A DNA stretch of 22,581 bases from Actinobacteria bacterium UBA5176 (GTDB lineage Bacteria; Actinomycetota; UBA4738): contig DHWS01000067.1 of assembly GCA_002413305.1 (NCBI GenBank), forward strand, positions 27,402 through 49,982, written 5' to 3'. Shown here piece by piece: positions 9,979 to 17,366 of this stretch; positions within the stretch are counted from its first letter, which is position 1, and each line of letters opens with the position of its first letter. The notes below the pieces were generated by a model that saw only the letters and a list, made by a program, of their open reading frames with translations, was not told the origin of the DNA and did not search any database. The position numbers and the translations under genes are program-made.

Positions 9979-11229
9979 GTGAGCCGATCACAGACGCCCG
10001 ACGTCACGACCGGGTCGAAGGCCGCCCAGGCCCGCCCCGGCTCCTGGCTGGTCCTGGGGGCCTACGTCGGCGTGGTGGCCATGAGCCACGTGCTGTGGAT
10101 CTCCTTCGCCTCGGTCACCTCCCAGGCGGCGCGCACCTTCCACACCACCGACGTGTCGATCGGGCTGCTGGTGTCGGTGGGGCCGATCTGTTCGGCCCTG
10201 TTCTCGATCCCGGCGGGGATGATCCCCGACCGGTTCGGATACCGGACCCCGCTGCTCGCGGCCGGCGTGGCCACCTCGGTGTTCGCGTTCCTCCGCCCCC
10301 TTGCCGGCGGATTCCCCGTCCTGCTGCTGCTCACTGTCGCGCTGCTGATCCCGCAGCCGTTCCTGATCAACGCGGTGGCCGACGTGGTGAACCGGCACTT
10401 CCCGGACGAAGAGGTGGCCACGGCCACGGGCGTCGGGACCATGGCGATCTTCCTGGGCATCACGATCGGCGTCGCGCTCACCCCGGTCCTCGTGGACGGG
10501 CTGGGCATCAAGGGGTCGCAGCTCCTGTACGCCGGGCTGTCGGTGGCCGCACTGTTCGTGTTCTGGATGGTCGCCCCCAACCCGGTCCCCCGCCGGCTGA
10601 CCACGGCGATCGAGCTCGCCCCTCGCGAGGCCCTCCGCCGCGTCCTGCGGTCCCGCACGCTGTGGCTCCTGTCCGCGGTGATCTTCCTGGGGTTCGGGTT
10701 CTACCTGGGGATGACCACGTGGCTCGAGGACATCCTAAAGCCGAAGGGGATCGACTCGAACGGCGCCGGCATCGTGGCCGGGACGATCACGATCGCCGGG
10801 GTGGCGGGGTCGGTGGTGCTGGGCGCACTGTCGGACAAGGTTCGCCGCCGCAAGCCGTTCCTGGTCCTGGCGGGGATCATTGCGGTGCCCACGCTGTGGC
10901 TGCTGGGCCACGTGAGCTCGTTCGCCCTCCTGGAGGTGGTGGCCTTCGTCCTGGGGTTCTTCCTGCTGGCGGCGCTGCCCGTGGCCATCGCCACGGTGTC
11001 GGAGGACGACTCGCTCGGCCCCCAGGTGGCCAGCACAGGGGTCGGGGTGATGTTGATGTCGGGCAACATCGGGGGCGCCGTCGTGGTCGGCGCGATGGGC
11101 CTGCTGAAGAACGCGGAGGGGAACTTCTCCGGCGCGGTGGCTCTGTGCTCGGTGCTGGCCGCCGTCGCCGTCGGCATCGCGCTGGCCATCCGAGACCCGC
11201 TGGCACGCTCAGCCGCCCCGTCTGCTTGA
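9979..11229 (+). CDS. MFS transporter
   Basis: A 416-aa major facilitator superfamily protein with about twelve hydrophobic segments, starting with SWLVLGAYVGVVAMSHVLWI near residue 22. The loop between helices 2 and 3 carries the family signature as PAGMIPDRFGYRTPL, and a related one, LGALSDKVRRRKPF, follows after the central loop. The GTG at 9979 is the first start that leaves a sensible cytosolic N-terminus; the frame upstream to 9454 is antisense to the kinase gene and is not coding. A G-rich stretch precedes the start. The gene is divergent from the FGGY kinase gene and shares a promoter region with it. Its stop TGA overlaps the ATG of the trehalose synthase gene by one base. Substrate is unknown; the pairing makes a sugar plausible. 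Confidence 0.88.
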   Translation: MSRSQTPDVTTGSKAAQARPGSWLVLGAYVGVVAMSHVLWISFASVTSQAARTFHTTDVSIGLLVSVGPICSALFSIPAGMIPDRFGYRTPLLAAGVATSVFAFLRPLAGGFPVLLLLTVALLIPQPFLINAVADVVNRHFPDEEVATATGVGTMAIFLGITIGVALTPVLVDGLGIKGSQLLYAGLSVAALFVFWMVAPNPVPRRLTTAIELAPREALRRVLRSRTLWLLSAVIFLGFGFYLGMTTWLEDILKPKGIDSNGAGIVAGTITIAGVAGSVVLGALSDKVRRRKPFLVLAGIIAVPTLWLLGHVSSFALLEVVAFVLGFFLLAALPVAIATVSEDDSLGPQVASTGVGVMLMSGNIGGAVVVGAMGLLKNAEGNFSGAVALCSVLAAVAVGIALAIRDPLARSAAPSA

Positions 11230-12683
11230 TGTTCGACGTTCACGTCCCCGCGCGGTCGCCGGCTCCGTTCGAAGCCCTGATCGGTCCCGAACGGTACGGG
11301 GAGTTCTCCCAGACCCTGGAGCACGCGGCTCGCCGGCTGGAGGGCCGGACGGTGTGGAACGTGAACTCCACGGCCAAGGGCGGTGGGGTCGCAGAGATGC
11401 TGGCTCCCCTGGACGCATACCCCCGGAGCGCCGGGATCGACGCACGGTGGACGGTGATCCAGGCACCCCCGGAGTTCTTCGAGATCACGAAGCGGCTCCA
11501 TAACCTCCTTCACGGCGAGTCGGGCGACGGGGAGCCGCTCACCGATCTGGCCCGGGATGTGTACGTACGGTCGCTCGCGCCGAGCGGTGATGAGCTGGCG
11601 TCCAGGGTCCGGCCGCGTGACGTGGTGATCGTCCACGACCCTCAACCCGCCGGGCTGATCCCGATCCTGAAGGCTCGGACGGGAGCACGGGTGGTGTGGC
11701 GCTGCCACGTCGGCATCGATGAGCCCGACGACGTGGCCCGAGCGGCCTGGGACTTCCTGCGGCCCTTCGTCGCGCCGGCCGACCGGTACGTCTTCTCCCG
11801 CGCGGGGTACGCCTGGGAGGGGCTGGACCCCCGACGGGTCGACGTCATCCCTCCGTCGATCGACGCGCTCTCCCCGAAGAACGCGCCGATGGATCCCACG
11901 GTGGTGCGCGGCGTTCTGCGCGCCGCACGCCTGGTGGACGACGGGCCGGGTGCCGAGCCGTGGTTCGAACGCACGGACGGATCCCGGTCCATGGTCGAGC
12001 GGCCGGCAACGGTGGTCGAAGACGCACCCATCCCGGCGGGGGCGCCGGTCGTGTTGCAGGTCTCCCGGTGGGACCGGCTGAAGGACCCATCGGGGGTCAT
12101 GGAAGGGTTCGCGAGGTTCGTCCCCATCGAGCTCGGGGCGCATCTCGTCCTGGCCGGTCCCCGTTCGGCCGAAGTGGCCGACGATCCCGAGTCGGATGAG
12201 GTCCTGCGCGCCGTCCGGGAAGCGCGGGATTCGCTGCCGTCCGAGACGCGCGGCCGCGTGCACCTCGCCTCGCTCCCTATGGAGGACGATGAGGAGAACG
12301 CCACGATCGTCAACGCCCTGCCGCGGCGGGCCGATGTGGTCGTCCAGAAGAGCCTGCGTGAGGGTTTCGGCCTCACGGTGGCGGAGGCCATGTGGAAGGG
12401 GCGGCCGGTGGTTGCCTCCCGGGTGGGGGGCATCCAGGATCAGATCGTGGACGGCGAATCCGGGGTGTTGGTGGATGATCCGAGGGATCTACGGTCGTTC
12501 GGCGAAGCGGTGGCCGGCCTGCTGCGGGACCCCGAGCGAGGTCGGCGGATGGGAGCGGCTGCCCACACTCGCATCCGGGAGGAGTTCCTTCCGCCGGGCC
12601 ACCTCATGAACTGGGACCGAACCCTGCAGGCGGTCGATCACGAAGGAGAGACCGAAGGCCTGACCGCCGGCGAGCCTGCCTGA
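11229..12683 (+). CDS. treT: TreT-like GT4 trehalose synthase (glycosyltransferring)
   Basis: A 484-aa GT-B glycosyltransferase of family GT4. The start region has TVWNVNSTAKGGGVAEML (41-58), then PEFFEITKRLHNLLHG (81-96), which is characteristic of TreT, the enzyme making trehalose from NDP-glucose and glucose. It also resembles the related trehalose phosphorylases. VVWRCHVGIDEPD (156-168) follows. The donor site shows SRWDRLKDP (R280, K285) and the E-x7-E pair E378/E386 in REGFGLTVAEAMWKGRPVVAS. The ATG is fused to the MFS stop (TGATG) and has no clear ribosome binding site of its own, so translation is probably coupled. Residues 214-262 form an insert-like region before the C-terminal domain. 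Trehalose synthesis for osmotic or desiccation protection is the likely role. The symbol is by family resemblance. Confidence 0.8.
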   Translation: MFDVHVPARSPAPFEALIGPERYGEFSQTLEHAARRLEGRTVWNVNSTAKGGGVAEMLAPLDAYPRSAGIDARWTVIQAPPEFFEITKRLHNLLHGESGDGEPLTDLARDVYVRSLAPSGDELASRVRPRDVVIVHDPQPAGLIPILKARTGARVVWRCHVGIDEPDDVARAAWDFLRPFVAPADRYVFSRAGYAWEGLDPRRVDVIPPSIDALSPKNAPMDPTVVRGVLRAARLVDDGPGAEPWFERTDGSRSMVERPATVVEDAPIPAGAPVVLQVSRWDRLKDPSGVMEGFARFVPIELGAHLVLAGPRSAEVADDPESDEVLRAVREARDSLPSETRGRVHLASLPMEDDEENATIVNALPRRADVVVQKSLREGFGLTVAEAMWKGRPVVASRVGGIQDQIVDGESGVLVDDPRDLRSFGEAVAGLLRDPERGRRMGAAAHTRIREEFLPPGHLMNWDRTLQAVDHEGETEGLTAGEPA

Positions 12684-12717
12684 GACCACCAGAGGACGGT
12701 GCGCGAACGAGGCACGG

Positions 12718-12804
12718 AAAAGCGGAAGGGAGCGAACCCGAGGGCCCACTCCCTTCCTATCACTTCGCTCCACCGGACCTTGCGGCTCGGCCTCGCGTTG
12801 TGAC
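12718..12804 (-). ncRNA. candidate small RNA, copy 1
   Basis: An inferred transcript of about 87 nt. It would start about 7 nt after a TATGTT -10 box and end in a terminator-like stem (arms at 12749-12758 side and 12724-12732, GGAAGGGAG with CTCCCTTCC) followed by GCTTTTCC. In the middle, 12773-12790 folds on the minus strand as CCGAGCC-GCAA-GGTCCGG: a GNRA tetraloop with six pairs and one A-C mismatch. The U at the top of the terminator stem pairs with G on this strand, whereas the plus strand would have C facing A. It lies between the convergent ends of treT and lhgO, so it is not a leader of any minus-strand gene here and would have to act in trans. I know of no matching family. An intergenic repeat with bidirectional terminator function is the alternative. 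Confidence 0.4.
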
Positions 12805-12881
12805 GTGCGGAACATACGCGCCGGATCCGGCGCCTGTCCACCCGAAAGGGGCCCTTTCGGCCGGATTCGAGTGACAAGAAC
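12724..12881 (+). repeat. structured direct repeat, copy 1
   Basis: First of two copies of one element in the same orientation, about 1.47 kb apart and flanking lhgO. From 12724 to 12840 it aligns without gaps to 14198-14314; I count 27 mismatches in 117 columns (about 77% identity), most of them transitions. Beyond that is an inverted repeat at 12842-12860 (CCGAAAGGG / CCCTTTCGG) whose sequence is not shared with copy 2 although an inverted repeat sits at the same place there. The element closes with GAGTGACAAGAAC (12869-12881), identical in both copies. No transposase, target duplication or coding frame with a codon-like substitution pattern is seen. Confidence 0.85.
12811..12840 (-). promoter_or_regulatory. 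candidate sigma70-type promoter of repeat copy 1
   Basis: On the minus strand TGGACA (12840-12835) is followed after 18 nt by TATGTT (12816-12811). Both boxes are one or two bases from the vegetative consensus. The same pair with the same spacing is kept in copy 2 although the spacer itself has diverged, which supports function. It would drive the candidate small RNA ending near 12718. Confidence 0.4.
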
Positions 12882-12882
12882 G

Positions 12883-12912
12883 AAAACGGCAGCCGATCAC
12901 GGTCGCGGCTGC
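12883..12912 (-). terminator. intrinsic terminator of lhgO
   Basis: Reading the minus strand, GCAGCCG (12912-12906) and CGGCTGC (12895-12889) form a 7-bp GC-rich stem around a 10-nt loop, followed by CG and TTTT (12886-12883). It begins 21 nt after the lhgO stop codon, which is the normal position for a Rho-independent terminator, and it separates lhgO from repeat copy 1. Confidence 0.65.
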
Positions 12913-12933
12913 TCCTTGAAAGCCCGCACCGGG

Positions 12934-14118
12934 TCAGAGCCTGTCCGAGGCTAGGTCCGCGAGATACCGGCCGAACGGCAGGCTGCAGGTCAGCCCGGGG
13001 CTCACCACGTTGAGGACGTGGATCGCATCGCCGGTCGCGCGCACCACGATGTCCTCGACCAGCGAGCCGTCGCGGGCGACGAGCTGCGCACGGTTGCCGG
13101 CGAACGAACGCACAAGATCGCCGGATCGCAGCTCCGGCACCAGGCGACGGGCCTCGTCCGCGATCGCCTTCAGCGAGAGCGACTTCGCCACCTCGCTCCT
13201 GATGAGCCGCCGGAACTCCGGCTTGATCATCATCCGCCAGAAGCCGGGCCAGGTGACCGCCCGGACGAGCCCTCCCCCCCGGAGGCTCCAGAACGAATAG
13301 GCCTCGCGCCCGAACGCCCACATGGCACCCGGCCCGACGATGACCCGTCCGTCGGTTCGCCTCGAAAGGTGCACCCCGAGGAAGGGGAAGTTCAGGTCGG
13401 GGGCGGCGTAGATGTGGCTCCTGACCAGATCTCGCCTGGCGGGGACGAGCTCGGCGTAGTAGCCGCGGAACGGGATCACCCGGAGGTCGTGGGCGCGAGC
13501 GAGGCGATCGGCATATAGGCCGGCCGCGTTCACCACCACGCGGCCCCGAACGGCGTCCTTGTCGGTGTGCACGACGACGCCGTTCTTCCCGGCGTCGATC
13601 CGCTCCACCCGTCGATCGAACAGGAAGCTGGCGCCTGCGCCCACCGCATCGCCGACCAGCGCATGGACGTATCCGCGGGCGTCGAAGCTCATGGCCTCCT
13701 TCGCCCACAGGGCCGCGGTTCCGGTCGCGTTCGGCTCGTGCTGCCGGATCTCGGCGGGGCCGAGCAGCTCGATGGCGACCCCGTTCCCCTCCGCCCGTCG
13801 GGCGAGCTCGGCCAGGACCGTCTCCTCCGGGTCGTCCCGCGCCACGACCAGGATCCCGCCCGGGTGCACGGCGATGCCCCTCGCGGCGCAGTAGCTCCGC
13901 AGCTCGCGGTTGCCCTCGACGCAGAACCTGGCCTTCACCGTGTTCGGCTTGACGTTGTAGCCGGCATGGATGACGCCCGAGTTCCGGCCGCTCTGATGGA
14001 GCCCCGGGCCGGATTCCTTCTCGAGCACCACCACCCGCCGGCCGGCCTTCGCCAGGTGAGAGGCCGTGCTACACCCGACCGCGCCCGCCCCCACCACGAT
14101 GACGTCGATGTCGTCCAC
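12934..14118 (-). CDS. lhgO: L-2-hydroxyglutarate oxidase (FAD-dependent)
   Basis: A 394-aa flavoprotein of the DAO fold, matching LhgO, which oxidises L-2-hydroxyglutarate to 2-oxoglutarate and passes electrons to the membrane quinone pool. The N-terminal dinucleotide fold is VDVIVVGAGAVG-like with G10, G12 and G15, ending at E33 in VVLEKE. The family-typical SGRNSGVIHAGYN follows (43-55, H51). Later come VVNAAGLYAD, IPFRGYYAELVP and NFPFLGVHLSRRTDGRVIVG, and near the end VLNVVSPGLTCSLPFG. The GTG at 14118 with GGGGGACC before it places the start directly ahead of the FAD fold; the frame is open up to 14223 but that extension runs toward the repeat. An intrinsic terminator follows the stop. 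The gene stands alone between two copies of a structured repeat. Confidence 0.85.
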   Translation of the reverse strand: MDDIDVIVVGAGAVGCSTASHLAKAGRRVVVLEKESGPGLHQSGRNSGVIHAGYNVKPNTVKARFCVEGNRELRSYCAARGIAVHPGGILVVARDDPEETVLAELARRAEGNGVAIELLGPAEIRQHEPNATGTAALWAKEAMSFDARGYVHALVGDAVGAGASFLFDRRVERIDAGKNGVVVHTDKDAVRGRVVVNAAGLYADRLARAHDLRVIPFRGYYAELVPARRDLVRSHIYAAPDLNFPFLGVHLSRRTDGRVIVGPGAMWAFGREAYSFWSLRGGGLVRAVTWPGFWRMMIKPEFRRLIRSEVAKSLSLKAIADEARRLVPELRSGDLVRSFAGNRAQLVARDGSLVEDIVVRATGDAIHVLNVVSPGLTCSLPFGRYLADLASDRL

Positions 14119-14191
14119 CGGTCCCCCAGCGCCGGACGCGACTCGCCCGGCGGTCAGAGGATAGACACGCTGGCGACCGGCATGTGGGGGG

Positions 14192-14278
14192 AAAGGCGGA
14201 AGGGAGTGAACCCGAGGGCCCACTCCCTTCCTGCCGCTCCGCTGGTCCGAACCTTGCGGCCCGATCCTGCGGTGCGAC
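14192..14278 (-). ncRNA. candidate small RNA, copy 2
   Basis: Counterpart of the copy 1 transcript, about 87 nt, lying upstream of lhgO on the same strand. The central stem at 14247-14264 reads TCGGGCC-GCAA-GGTTCGG on the minus strand and forms seven pairs, three of them G-U; the plus strand would form only four because those pairs become C-A. The terminator-like stem has ten pairs (14231-14222 with 14207-14198) and is followed by GCCTTTCC. Its end is about 75 nt before the lhgO start, so it could also act as an attenuated leader of lhgO. Copy 1 has no such gene downstream, which argues for a separate small RNA. No known family is recognised. Confidence 0.42.
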
Positions 14279-14354
14279 TCGCGGAAGATACGCGACGGGC
14301 CGAGGTCTTGTCCAGCGGCCAGGGCCCTTCCTGGCCAAAATGAGTGACAAGAAC
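14198..14354 (+). repeat. structured direct repeat, copy 2
   Basis: Second copy of the element described at 12724. It occupies most of the 375-bp gap between lhgO and coxS. Its variable inverted repeat is GGCCAGG / CCTGGCC (14317-14323 and 14330-14336), different in sequence from copy 1 but in the same position. It ends with the shared GAGTGACAAGAAC (14342-14354). The rest of the gap, 14355-14493, holds a candidate coxS promoter. Confidence 0.85.
14285..14314 (-). promoter_or_regulatory. candidate sigma70-type promoter of repeat copy 2
   Basis: On the minus strand TGGACA (14314-14309), an 18-nt spacer and TATCTT (14290-14285). It would start the candidate small RNA of copy 2 near 14278. The boxes and spacing match copy 1 exactly except for one base in the -10 box. 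Confidence 0.4.
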
Positions 14355-14417
14355 CATGCGCCGGTCGCCATTCGGCCGGATGACCTGCGGGGTCGCGCGG
14401 ACGGGACGGCGTTCGAT

Positions 14418-14447
14418 TTCACCCTCCCGGTCGCCCGGGGATAGACT
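14418..14447 (+). promoter_or_regulatory. possible promoter of the coxSLM operon
   Basis: TTCACC (14418-14423), 18 nt, then TAGACT (14442-14447). The -10 box fits TANNNT and the spacing is normal; the -35 box is a partial match. Transcription would begin near 14454, about 40 nt before the coxS ATG, leaving room for the AGGGGG ribosome binding site. No operator is evident. Confidence 0.35.
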
Positions 14448-14493
14448 CCTGCCCTTCACCCAGCAGTCCGCGTCAACGAAGGGGGCCACCCGC

Positions 14494-14997
14494 ATGCGGA
14501 TATCGCTCACCGTCAACGGCACGGCGCACCAGGACGACGTCGAACCCCGGCAGCTCCTCGTGTACTACCTCCGGGAGACCCTCGGGCTCACCGGCACCAA
14601 CGTCGGCTGCGACACCTCGACGTGCGGCGCCTGCACCGTGCTGGTCGACGGCCGGTCGGTGAAGTCGTGCACGATGCTCGCCGTCCAGGCCGACGGCCGC
14701 GACGTGGCGACGATCGAAGGGATGGCGAAGAACGGCGAGCTCCACGCCTTGCAACAGGCCTTCCACGAGCATCATGGCCTGCAGTGCGGCTACTGCACGC
14801 CCGGGATGATCATGGCCGCCGACAGCCTCATCCGGGAGCATCCCGAAGGCCTGGACGAACAGGGCGTCCGCATGGGGCTCGAAGGCAACCTGTGCCGGTG
14901 CACCGGCTACCAGAACATCGTCACCGCGGTGCTCGCGGCGGCGGAGGCGATGAACGGGAGAGCGCCCGCCGCCGCACCCGCGGGGGGTGAGGCCTGA
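14494..14997 (+). CDS. coxS: CO dehydrogenase-type small subunit, 2x[2Fe-2S]
   Basis: A 167-aa iron-sulfur subunit of a molybdenum hydroxylase (xanthine oxidase family). It passes electrons from the molybdenum site to FAD. Cluster one is held by C39, C44, C47 and C59 in the plant-ferredoxin-like N-terminal domain ([11 protein letters not shown], then SCTM). Cluster two is held by C98, C101, C134 and C136 in the helical domain ([16 protein letters not shown]). Length is normal. The ATG at 14494 follows AGGGGG; the frame is open to 14344 but the extension covers the repeat and promoter region. The stop overlaps the coxL ATG by one base. Confidence 0.93.
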   Translation: MRISLTVNGTAHQDDVEPRQLLVYYLRETLGLTGTNVGCDTSTCGACTVLVDGRSVKSCTMLAVQADGRDVATIEGMAKNGELHALQQAFHEHHGLQCGYCTPGMIMAADSLIREHPEGLDEQGVRMGLEGNLCRCTGYQNIVTAVLAAAEAMNGRAPAAAPAGGEA

Positions 14998-17366
14998 TGG
15001 CCGTCGCCGCGAAGTACGTGGGCACGTCGGTTCCCCGCAAGGAAGACCCCGAGCTCCTCACCGGCCAGGCGAAGTACACCGACGACTTCGTGGTCCCCGG
15101 GATGCTGCACATGATCGTGGTCCGAAGCCCCTTCGCCCACGCCCGCATCGGATCAGTCGACGTCTCCAAGGCCCTGGCGATGGACGGCGTGGTCGCCGCC
15201 TTCTCCGGCGAGGACCTGGCGGGCGACTGGGCCGGTCCGCTGCTGATGGCCTGGGCCGTCACCGACGACATCCACAATCCGCCCCACTGGCCGCTCACCA
15301 AGGACAAGGCCCGCTACCAGGGTGACGGCGTCGCCGTGGTGGTCGCCGAGTCGCGGGCGGCTGCCACGGACGGCGCCGAAGCCGTCGACGTCGAGTACCA
15401 GGCTCTGGACGCGGTGGTCGACATGGACGCCGCGCTGGCCGACGGCGCGCCCCTGGTCCACGAGGACTTCGGCACGAACGCCTCGTACACGTGGACGCTC
15501 ACCAACGGCGAGGTCGACAAGGTCTTCGCCGAGGCGCCGGTGGTGGTGAAGGAGCGCTACGTCATCCAGCGGGCCATCCCGAACGCCATCGAGCCCCGGG
15601 CGATCCTGGTCCAGCCGAACACCGCGATGGGCGACTTCACGATGTGGTCCGCGACCCAGATCCCGCACATCGTCAAGGTGGCCATGACCCTGGGCCTGGG
15701 CATCTCGGAGTCGAAGCTCCGGGTCATCGCCCCCCGCGTCGGGGGTGGGTTCGGCGCCAAGCTCCAGGTGTACGCCGAGGAGATGCTGGCGCTGGCGCTG
15801 GCCAAGCGGCTCGGCCGGCCGATCAAGTGGGTCGAGGAGCGGAGCGAGAACTACCTGGCCTCCCACCACGGCCGCGACCAGATCCAGGAGGTCGAGCTCG
15901 CCGCCGACGCCGACGGCAGGATCCACGGCTACCGCATGAAGATCCTGGCGAACATGGGCGGCTACCTCATGATCATCACACCCGGCACGCCGCTCCTGGG
16001 TGCTTTCCTGTACTGCGGCTGCTACGGGGGCGAGGCGTACCACTTCGAATGCACCGGCGTGTTCACGAACACCACGCCGACCGACGCCTACCGTGGAGCC
16101 GGGCGGCCGGAGGCGACGTACGCGATCGAGCGGGCCATCGACGCCCTCGGACGGCGGGTGGGCAAGGATGCCATCGCCATCCGGCGGCTGAACTTCATCC
16201 CCGCCTTCAACGAGCCCACGCCCATGCCCGGCGGACTGATGCTGGACAGCGGGGACTACGACGCGACGCTGGACCAGGCGCTCGAGCTGATCGGCTACGA
16301 CGACCTGCGGGCCGAACAGCAGGCCCGGCGGGAGCGAGGGGACCCGAAGCAGCTCGGGATCGGGTTCAGCACCTATCTGGAGATGTGCGGGCTGGCGCCC
16401 TCCCGCGTTTTGAGCGCGCTGAAGTACGCGGCAGGGGGGTGGGACGCGGCGACGATCCGCCTCTCGCCCACCGGCAAGGTCACGGTCGTGGTGGGGACCT
16501 CCCCCCATGGCCAGGGGCACGCGACCACCTTCTCCCAGATCGCCGCCGACGACCTCGGGATCTCCGTCGACGACATCGAGGTGGTCCACGGGGACACCAT
16601 GCTGGCCCCGCTCGGCATGGACACCTACGGCAGCCGCTCGCTGGCCATCGGAGGCGTGGCGGTCCACCGGGCGGCCGAGAAGCTGGTGGCGAAGGCGAAG
16701 AAGATCGCCGCACACGAGCTGGAGGTGGCCGAGGAGGACCTCGACTACGAAGGCGGGACGTTCAGCGTGAAGGGCGCGCCCGACAAGGCCAGAACGGTTG
16801 CAGCGCTTGCATTTTCGGCCTGGACCGCCCACAACCTGCCCGACGGGATGGAGCCGGGCTTCGAGGAGACCGCCGTCTACGACCCGGCCAACTTCGTGTT
16901 CCCCTACGGGGCGCACATCTGCGCGGTGGAGGTCGACACGGAGACGGGCGAGGTGAAGGTGGCGAAGTACGTGGCCGTCGACGACGTCGGCCTGGTCATC
17001 AATCCCCAGATCGTCGAGGGACAGGTGGTGGGCGGCGTCATCCAGGGGATCGCCGAGGCACTGCTCGAGGAGGCGGTGTACGACGAGAACGGCCAGCTGC
17101 TCAGTTCGTCCATGACGAACTACGAGATCCCGGCCGCTTCCGACGTCCCGTCGATCACGATCGGACGGGGGCCGGGCCTGCCTTCGAATTCGAACGAGCT
17201 CGGGGTGAAGGGGGTCGGTGAGACGGGGACCATCGCCTCGCCGCCCGCCGTGCTGAACGCGGTGATCGACGCGCTGTCGGTGTACGGCATCACGGACATC
17301 GGGCGGCCGGTCACCCCGGAGCGCGTGTGGCGAGCGATCCGCGACGCGAAGGGAGGTGCGCAGTGA
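14997..17366 (+). CDS. coxL: form II CO dehydrogenase-type large (molybdenum) subunit
   Basis: A 789-aa molybdopterin-binding catalytic subunit. After the aldehyde-oxidase a/b hammerhead domain (about residues 15-130) come the Mo-cofactor domains with PRVGGGFGAK near 245 and the active-site loop AYRGAGR at 364-370. That loop marks the form II (putative) group; true CO-oxidising form I enzymes have AYXCSFR with the Cys that binds copper, which is absent here. The general base is E742 in GVKGVGETGTIASPP. The true substrate is therefore uncertain: CO has been proposed for some form II enzymes, but other aldehydes or N-heterocycles are equally possible. GGGGGGTGAG precedes the ATG, which overlaps the coxS stop. 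The stop overlaps coxM by 4 bp (GTGA). Confidence 0.93.
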   Translation: MAVAAKYVGTSVPRKEDPELLTGQAKYTDDFVVPGMLHMIVVRSPFAHARIGSVDVSKALAMDGVVAAFSGEDLAGDWAGPLLMAWAVTDDIHNPPHWPLTKDKARYQGDGVAVVVAESRAAATDGAEAVDVEYQALDAVVDMDAALADGAPLVHEDFGTNASYTWTLTNGEVDKVFAEAPVVVKERYVIQRAIPNAIEPRAILVQPNTAMGDFTMWSATQIPHIVKVAMTLGLGISESKLRVIAPRVGGGFGAKLQVYAEEMLALALAKRLGRPIKWVEERSENYLASHHGRDQIQEVELAADADGRIHGYRMKILANMGGYLMIITPGTPLLGAFLYCGCYGGEAYHFECTGVFTNTTPTDAYRGAGRPEATYAIERAIDALGRRVGKDAIAIRRLNFIPAFNEPTPMPGGLMLDSGDYDATLDQALELIGYDDLRAEQQARRERGDPKQLGIGFSTYLEMCGLAPSRVLSALKYAAGGWDAATIRLSPTGKVTVVVGTSPHGQGHATTFSQIAADDLGISVDDIEVVHGDTMLAPLGMDTYGSRSLAIGGVAVHRAAEKLVAKAKKIAAHELEVAEEDLDYEGGTFSVKGAPDKARTVAALAFSAWTAHNLPDGMEPGFEETAVYDPANFVFPYGAHICAVEVDTETGEVKVAKYVAVDDVGLVINPQIVEGQVVGGVIQGIAEALLEEAVYDENGQLLSSSMTNYEIPAASDVPSITIGRGPGLPSNSNELGVKGVGETGTIASPPAVLNAVIDALSVYGITDIGRPVTPERVWRAIRDAKGGAQ

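Noticed and set aside
12724..12760. tRNA-like T-arm (GGGTTCGCTCCC on the minus strand)
   Set aside because: The invariant A after TTC-R is missing in both copies and no acceptor, D or anticodon arms can be drawn.
14192..14280. Small conserved peptide frame in both repeats (minus strand, GREWALGF-x-PFR)
   Set aside because: The peptide similarity follows from the conserved DNA. Substitutions do not concentrate at third codon positions, and no ribosome binding site and start are shared. RNA pairing explains the pattern better.
14344..14493. N-terminal extension of coxS to the ATG at 14344
   Set aside because: The extension is Arg/Ser-rich, begins inside the repeat, and is not found in the family; the ATG at 14494 has a ribosome binding site and gives the normal length.
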